A stretch of DNA of 64,000 bases from Anianabacter salinae (lineage in GTDB: Bacteria > Pseudomonadota > Alphaproteobacteria > Rhodobacterales > Rhodobacteraceae): assembly GCF_019061145.1 (NCBI RefSeq), contig NZ_JAHQZS010000004.1, forward strand, positions 186,001 to 250,000. The letters are read 5' to 3'. The notes beneath the pieces were generated by a model, which searched no databases, had not been told where the DNA came from, and saw only the letters and a program-made list of their open reading frames with translations. This document shows positions 63,712 through 64,000 of this stretch, piece after piece (the first letter of the stretch is position 1; every line of letters begins with the position of its first letter). A program made the translations under genes and the position numbers.

Positions 63712-64000
63712 TCAGCCGCCGTCCAGCCCCGGCTGATCCAGCAGCGTGCGCCCCGCGCGGTCCTCAACCTCGATCACCCACAGGTCCGGGTCGAACCCGC
63801 GCTGGCGGGCAAGGGCAGCATCCACCTCGGCCTCTGGCCCCTCGGCCAGCACCACCCAGCGGCGTTCGTCCGTCATCATGTCGTAGGTCCGCTGATGCGC
63901 CACCGCGCGCCCGTCGAGCGTGTTCAGCTTGACGATCACCGCGCCCGCCGTCGCATCGCCCCGCGCCACAACGAAGGCCGGAATGTCGGCCAGCCGCAGC
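63712..64000 (-). CDS. DUF1491 protein (5' end beyond window)
   Basis: Partial gene cut by the right edge; about 96 residues visible, running through the boundary without a start. The residues LRLADIPAFVVARGDATAGA, then AVIVKLNTLDGRAVAHQRTY and RRWVVLAEGPEAEVDAALAR match the DUF1491 family of alphaproteobacterial small proteins of unknown function. Normal length is about 110, so little is missing. Confidence 0.82.
   Translation of the reverse strand, partial: LRLADIPAFVVARGDATAGAVIVKLNTLDGRAVAHQRTYDMMTDERRWVVLAEGPEAEVDAALARQRGFDPDLWVIEVEDRAGRTLLDQPGLDGG

Overview
The window looks like chromosome of a marine-type alphaproteobacterium of the order Rhodobacterales (Roseobacter/Rhodobacter relatives). 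It is GC-rich. It carries order-typical genes (membrane-anchored cytochrome cy, TIGR02302/DUF4175 protein, DUF3618 stress protein, DUF6173 protein, aa3 oxidase subunit IV, DmdC-type acyl-CoA dehydrogenase, AccA, PhaAB). It also carries several enzymes of the ethylmalonyl-CoA (EMC) pathway, which this order uses to assimilate acetyl-CoA. Genus cannot be told from sequence alone. No rRNA, tRNA, IS element, prophage or CRISPR array was seen.

Layout. 0.2-7.1 kb: pckA, a TauE-type exporter, methylsuccinyl-CoA dehydrogenase (mcd), recO, yqgE and a DsbD-N-like secreted protein. 7.1-11.5 kb: a general-stress-response neighbourhood (YihY membrane protein, DUF3618, holin-X-like, DUF3008, sodC, ECF sigma) with EcfG-like GGAAC...GTT promoters. 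Its 9.9-11.06 kb core is heavily damaged: an amber stop, fused fragments, frameshifts and a sigma factor without its recognition helix. 11.5-16.3 kb: SDR protein without the catalytic Lys, RsmC-like methyltransferase, clpS, HAD hydrolase and a DD-carboxypeptidase. 16.3-22.2 kb: complete yejABEF peptide/muropeptide importer. 22.4-24.3 kb: cytochrome cy, prephenate dehydratase and SRPBCC protein. 24.5-27.4 kb: dat-dgcA-dgcN D-amino-acid/D-glutamate operon. 27.7-28.7 kb: mcl1 of the EMC pathway. 28.7-30.2 kb: AT-richer insert with one DUF6602 gene. 30.2-42.2 kb: lrp/lysE, accA, plsC-ftsX-ftsE, zinc-ribbon protein, TIGR02302, lysA and argH. 42.2-50.2 kb: tlpA, sterol desaturase, tag, EAL protein, phaAB, TrmN6-like methyltransferase and polyprenyl diphosphate synthase. 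50.2-64 kb: ispE, TPR protein, ETF-ubiquinone oxidoreductase, greA, azlCD, coxIV, DUF6173, MBL hydrolase, dmdC-like dehydrogenase, sua5/tsaC and a partial DUF1491 gene.

How the genes fit together. PhaA and PhaB make (R)-3-hydroxybutyryl-CoA, the entry to PHB and to the EMC pathway. Mcd and Mcl1 are later EMC steps, ETF-QO takes electrons from acyl-CoA dehydrogenases such as Mcd and the DmdC-like enzyme, and PckA starts gluconeogenesis from C4 acids. The Yej importer, DD-carboxypeptidase and D-Glu/D-amino-acid operon lie within 13 kb and may together salvage wall-derived peptides. The most unusual region is the damaged stress locus, where several breaks can be modelled as deletions between short repeats.

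Limits. All calls come from reading translations and motifs by eye; no database search was run. Family names given from recall are marked as such through confidence values.
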